Shown piece by piece: positions 61,228-64,000 of a stretch of DNA of 64,000 bases (positions are counted from its first letter, which is position 1; each line of letters opens with the position of its first letter). A model generated the notes under the pieces. It was given only the letters and a program-made list of their open reading frames with translations. It ran no database searches and was not told the DNA's origin. The position numbers were made by a program, and so were the translations under genes. The DNA comes from Bifidobacterium sp. WK041_4_12 (GTDB lineage Bacteria > Actinomycetota > Actinomycetes > Actinomycetales > Bifidobacteriaceae): positions 124,001 through 188,000 of the forward strand of contig NZ_CP129674.1 in assembly GCF_041080795.1 (NCBI RefSeq), given 5' to 3'.

Positions 61228-63483
61228 ATGCACAAACTCACCATAGAAGAGAAGGCATCGCTGACTTCTGGAGCTACGACGTGGACAAGTCAAGCTGCTG
61301 GAACCATTGCCTCGATGCACATGAGCGATGGTCCTCATGGACTTCGATACCAAGGGTCCGAAGGTGACTCTCTCGGCTTGGGAGCGAGCGTCCCGTCAAT
61401 CTGCTTCCCCACTGCCGCAGGTCTGGCATCCACATGGGATCGAGACATGATCCATAAGGTCGGGGCTGCGTTGGGCGAGGAAGCCCGCGCATTGCATGTA
61501 AGCATGCTGCTAGGCCCAGGACTCAATATCAAACGCTCCCCTCTGGGAGGACGCAACTTTGAGTACGCTTCCGAAGACCCCTTCCTTGCCGGAACATATG
61601 GCACGGCTTTCGTGAAGGGCGTGCAATCACAAGGAGTGAGCGCAGTCCCCAAGCATTTTGCCGTAAACAACCAGGAAACCGACCGATTCCGGGTCAGTGC
61701 GGATGTCGATGAGCGCACACTTCGCGAAATTTACCTGCCCGCCTTTGAGATGACGGTCAAGCAGGCTCGTCCTTGGGCTTTCATGTGTTCATACAACAAG
61801 GTAAATGGCGTGTATGCCAGCCAAAACCATGAGCTTCTCACCAAGATTCTTCGCGATGAATGGGGCTTCGATGGCGTTGTGGTGTCGGATTGGGGAGCGG
61901 TCGCGGATCGCGTTGCTGCAGTCAAGGCTGGTTTGGATATCGAAATGCCACCGTCGAACACCGATCATAAAATCGTTGCCGCAGTTCGCAGCGGAGCCTG
62001 CGACGAATCCGTGCTCGACACCGTTGCCGACCGTATTGCTCTACTCGCGCAACGCACTCAATCCTCCAGAACGGGCGAACAGCATGATCTGCAAAGCTTT
62101 GCCGAAACCCATGACGAGCTTGCCCGCAAGGCCGCACAGGAATCGGTGGTGATGCTGAAGAACACTGGCATACTGCCACTCTCCACAAGCGACACCGCAC
62201 CAATTGCCATGATTGGCGAATTTGCTCGCACCCCTCGGTATCAGGGAGGTGGTTCTTCACATGTTTCTGCCATCCGCGTCCATGCTCTTGTGAACGAGCT
62301 GAGATCTGCCCTTCCCAACCGCACCATCACCTTTGCGCCCGGCTATGCCTTGACACAGCATGACAAGTCTGCCGAAGCTTCAGATGAATCCGACGCGCAA
62401 CGGTACATTGATGAGGCAGTCGATGCCGCCAACCGCGCCGCCATTGCCATTGTCAACGTTGGCTACTTCGAATCGGATGAAACCGAAGGCGCAGATAAAA
62501 CCACCATTGAACTCAGTGACGCACAGAATACACTGCTCGAAGCCGTCACCGCAACAGGCACCCCAACGGTTGTCATTCTTTCGGGCGGCGGTGTCATACA
62601 ACTGGGCCAATGGGCAGACAAGGCAGACGCCATACTCGAGGGATGGCTGCTGGGCGAAGCAGGAGGCGCAGCACTGGCTGACATACTCATTGGAGCTGTC
62701 TCACCTTCCGGACACTTAAATGAGACGATTCCGCAACAGCTCGAAGACAATCCCAGCTACCTGCATTTCCCTGGCTCGAACGGCCATGTGCTGTATGGAG
62801 AAGGGCTCTATGTCGGATACCGTTATTATGACACCCTGAACCTTCCAGTTGCCTATACATTCGGATTTGGTCTGAGCTACGCAACATTTGCCTATAGCAA
62901 CATCAAGGTGGAAGTTATCGATGGGACTCATGCCAAGGTGTCGCTCACGATTACGAACACTGGCAACTGCCAAGCAGCCGCCGTTCCACAGATTTATGTT
63001 CGCAGCAATCAACCCGATCGCCCGGTTCACGAGCTCAAAGGCTTTGCACGCATCGATCTGGCACCCGCAGAAAGTCGCAGCATCACTGTGGAACTCGATG
63101 CTCGTGCGTTTGCAAGCTGGAACATCGAACAGCACCGTTGGCGGGTTTATGCCGGGGACTACACCGTTGAGATTGGCACATCGAGCCGAGATATCGTCAG
63201 CTCCACCACCATCAGCCTTGATGGCGATCACTATGTCGCTCAACTTCAGACCATGTCCACGCTTGGAGAATGGCTTGCCAACCCCTACGGCGCTCAGATT
63301 CTCAAACCTTTTGTCGACAAGGTTCGGGAATCGGTCGCTGATCCTTCGCCAGAAATGGCGGCCATATTTGCTCAGATGCCGCTCATAAAATTGGCATCAT
63401 GGGGCGTCGGACTGGATGAGCAGCAGATAGAGGCGATGGCGACGGCAGCACAACGACTTGCCGAAACAGCATCACGTCAATGA
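61228..63483 (+). CDS. GH3 beta-glucosidase
   Basis: 751 residues from ATG 61228 (GAAAGGA upstream). GH3 N-domain: MSDGPHGLRYQ, AVPKHFAVNNQE (KH motif), FAMCSYNKVNG-like segment and the nucleophile Asp in GVVVSDWGA. GH3 C-domain: GGSSHV, LEGWLLGEAGG; C-terminal FnIII-like part from YTFGFGLSYATF. Cytoplasmic. Together with GH1 it covers several beta-glucosides. Confidence 0.95.
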   Translation: MHKLTIEEKASLTSGATTWTSQAAGTIASMHMSDGPHGLRYQGSEGDSLGLGASVPSICFPTAAGLASTWDRDMIHKVGAALGEEARALHVSMLLGPGLNIKRSPLGGRNFEYASEDPFLAGTYGTAFVKGVQSQGVSAVPKHFAVNNQETDRFRVSADVDERTLREIYLPAFEMTVKQARPWAFMCSYNKVNGVYASQNHELLTKILRDEWGFDGVVVSDWGAVADRVAAVKAGLDIEMPPSNTDHKIVAAVRSGACDESVLDTVADRIALLAQRTQSSRTGEQHDLQSFAETHDELARKAAQESVVMLKNTGILPLSTSDTAPIAMIGEFARTPRYQGGGSSHVSAIRVHALVNELRSALPNRTITFAPGYALTQHDKSAEASDESDAQRYIDEAVDAANRAAIAIVNVGYFESDETEGADKTTIELSDAQNTLLEAVTATGTPTVVILSGGGVIQLGQWADKADAILEGWLLGEAGGAALADILIGAVSPSGHLNETIPQQLEDNPSYLHFPGSNGHVLYGEGLYVGYRYYDTLNLPVAYTFGFGLSYATFAYSNIKVEVIDGTHAKVSLTITNTGNCQAAAVPQIYVRSNQPDRPVHELKGFARIDLAPAESRSITVELDARAFASWNIEQHRWRVYAGDYTVEIGTSSRDIVSSTTISLDGDHYVAQLQTMSTLGEWLANPYGAQILKPFVDKVRESVADPSPEMAAIFAQMPLIKLASWGVGLDEQQIEAMATAAQRLAETASRQ

Positions 63484-63585
63484 GAGCGCATGGGCGTGCA
63501 TGCCCGACGAGCCTGCACGCTCCACCATTGGAATAGCAATGACATTGTAATAACACTGCAGAAGCACTGTTGAAGGGATATACGG

Positions 63586-64000
63586 ATGACATGCACGTAC
63601 ACCGGGCATCAGCTCGAAGCTTTTCTCAACCATGTTGCCGAAACCACACCCGGGCCGTTCACAGGCATCATGCCGCATCGCATGAGTGCATATCTTCGCT
63701 CACAAATCGAAGATCCTTGGTTCATGTGGAATGAATTCTGCCCGTCTGGCATCTGTCTCGAACTGACCATCACCGCACCGACCACGATTGCGTTGACCGG
63801 ATATTCACTGGACGATACGCGGCAATGGATTTCAATCATCTCGAACGATCATGGCAAATCACGGCGCAAGGATGTTCAGATGACCGGTCTTGGCCGCCTC
63901 ATACCCGATCTGGATCATGGAAGTTTTGCTCTGCATGCCGGTGCCCCCATGACGATTTCGCTTGAACCCATAGAGGGGGCGAGCACGAATTACACCATCA
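63586..64000 (+). CDS. Start of a further enzyme, cut by the window edge
   Basis: At least 138 codons from ATG 63586 (GAAGGG upstream) with no stop before the end. MTCTYTGHQLEAFLNHVAET begins a part rich in beta strands (GICLELTITAPTTIALTG, GAPMTISLEPI), as in the N-terminal sandwich domain of SGNH/GDSL-type esterases of sugar clusters. The catalytic part is not in the window, so this is a guess. Confidence 0.6.
   Translation, partial: MTCTYTGHQLEAFLNHVAETTPGPFTGIMPHRMSAYLRSQIEDPWFMWNEFCPSGICLELTITAPTTIALTGYSLDDTRQWISIISNDHGKSRRKDVQMTGLGRLIPDLDHGSFALHAGAPMTISLEPIEGASTNYTI

Overview
The window looks like a bifidobacterial chromosome. The native genes are moderately GC-rich actinobacterial genes, and it carries a carbohydrate cluster with GH1 and GH3 enzymes. 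The species cannot be read from the sequence. A copper-resistance fragment with the look of Lactobacillaceae DNA hints at a niche shared with lactic acid bacteria, such as a fermented food or kefir-like community (inference).

Positions 1-50187 read as one large, IS-rich accessory region. Its right edge is a 48-bp fragment matching the 3' half of a tRNA-Gly(TCC) gene (50140-50187), read through by the end of an AlbA_2/Schlafen-type gene. This is what an attR site of a tRNA-integrated island looks like; the intact tRNA would lie left of the window. Contents from left to right: an IS256 relic; a membrane protein beheaded by an IS3 copy; a serine resolvase with a toxin-antitoxin-like pair; a ppa-eno pair and uspA, with an IS30 inserted in front of uspA; a small regulator/membrane-protein operon divergent from a frameshifted secreted peptide; DUF488, cupin and methyltransferase genes; and the first ~135 codons of a B12-dependent ribonucleotide reductase behind two NrdR boxes. 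Next come a truncated fic gene, a TetR-oleate hydratase operon, and a plasmid-like module (full fic with antitoxin, HNH nuclease, SSB, RHH protein, ParA, repeated iteron-like 11-mers, origin-like repeats). These are followed by a lactobacillus-like copper cassette (truncated MFS, copB, copY) bounded by IS3 and ISL3 copies.

Positions 30.3-45.1 kb are metal and redox oriented. They hold a TPC-type metal P-type ATPase with a divergent TetR and an aldo/keto reductase; a VIT/CCC1 transporter; a three-gene flavin electron-transfer operon (FMN-binding lipoprotein-like protein, ApbE, ferric-reductase-like protein); an operon of dedA, response regulator, histidine kinase and fetA-fetB; and a PAP2 phosphatase. 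Degenerate IS3 and IS30 copies and the AlbA_2 gene close the island.

Positions 50.2-64 kb carry no intact IS and look like ordinary chromosome: alpha/beta hydrolase, NmrA-like reductase with divergent Rrf2 regulator, hemolysin III, amidinotransferase with divergent TetR, solitary Vsr, GNAT, and a beta-glucoside operon (MFS, hydrolase, GH1, GH3, start of another gene). Two long perfect inverted repeats (29-bp and 35-bp arms) with unrelated stems but a shared loop motif lie at 50202-50321 and 55840-55958. They are the least explained structures in the window. No rRNA genes, complete tRNA genes or CRISPR arrays were seen.
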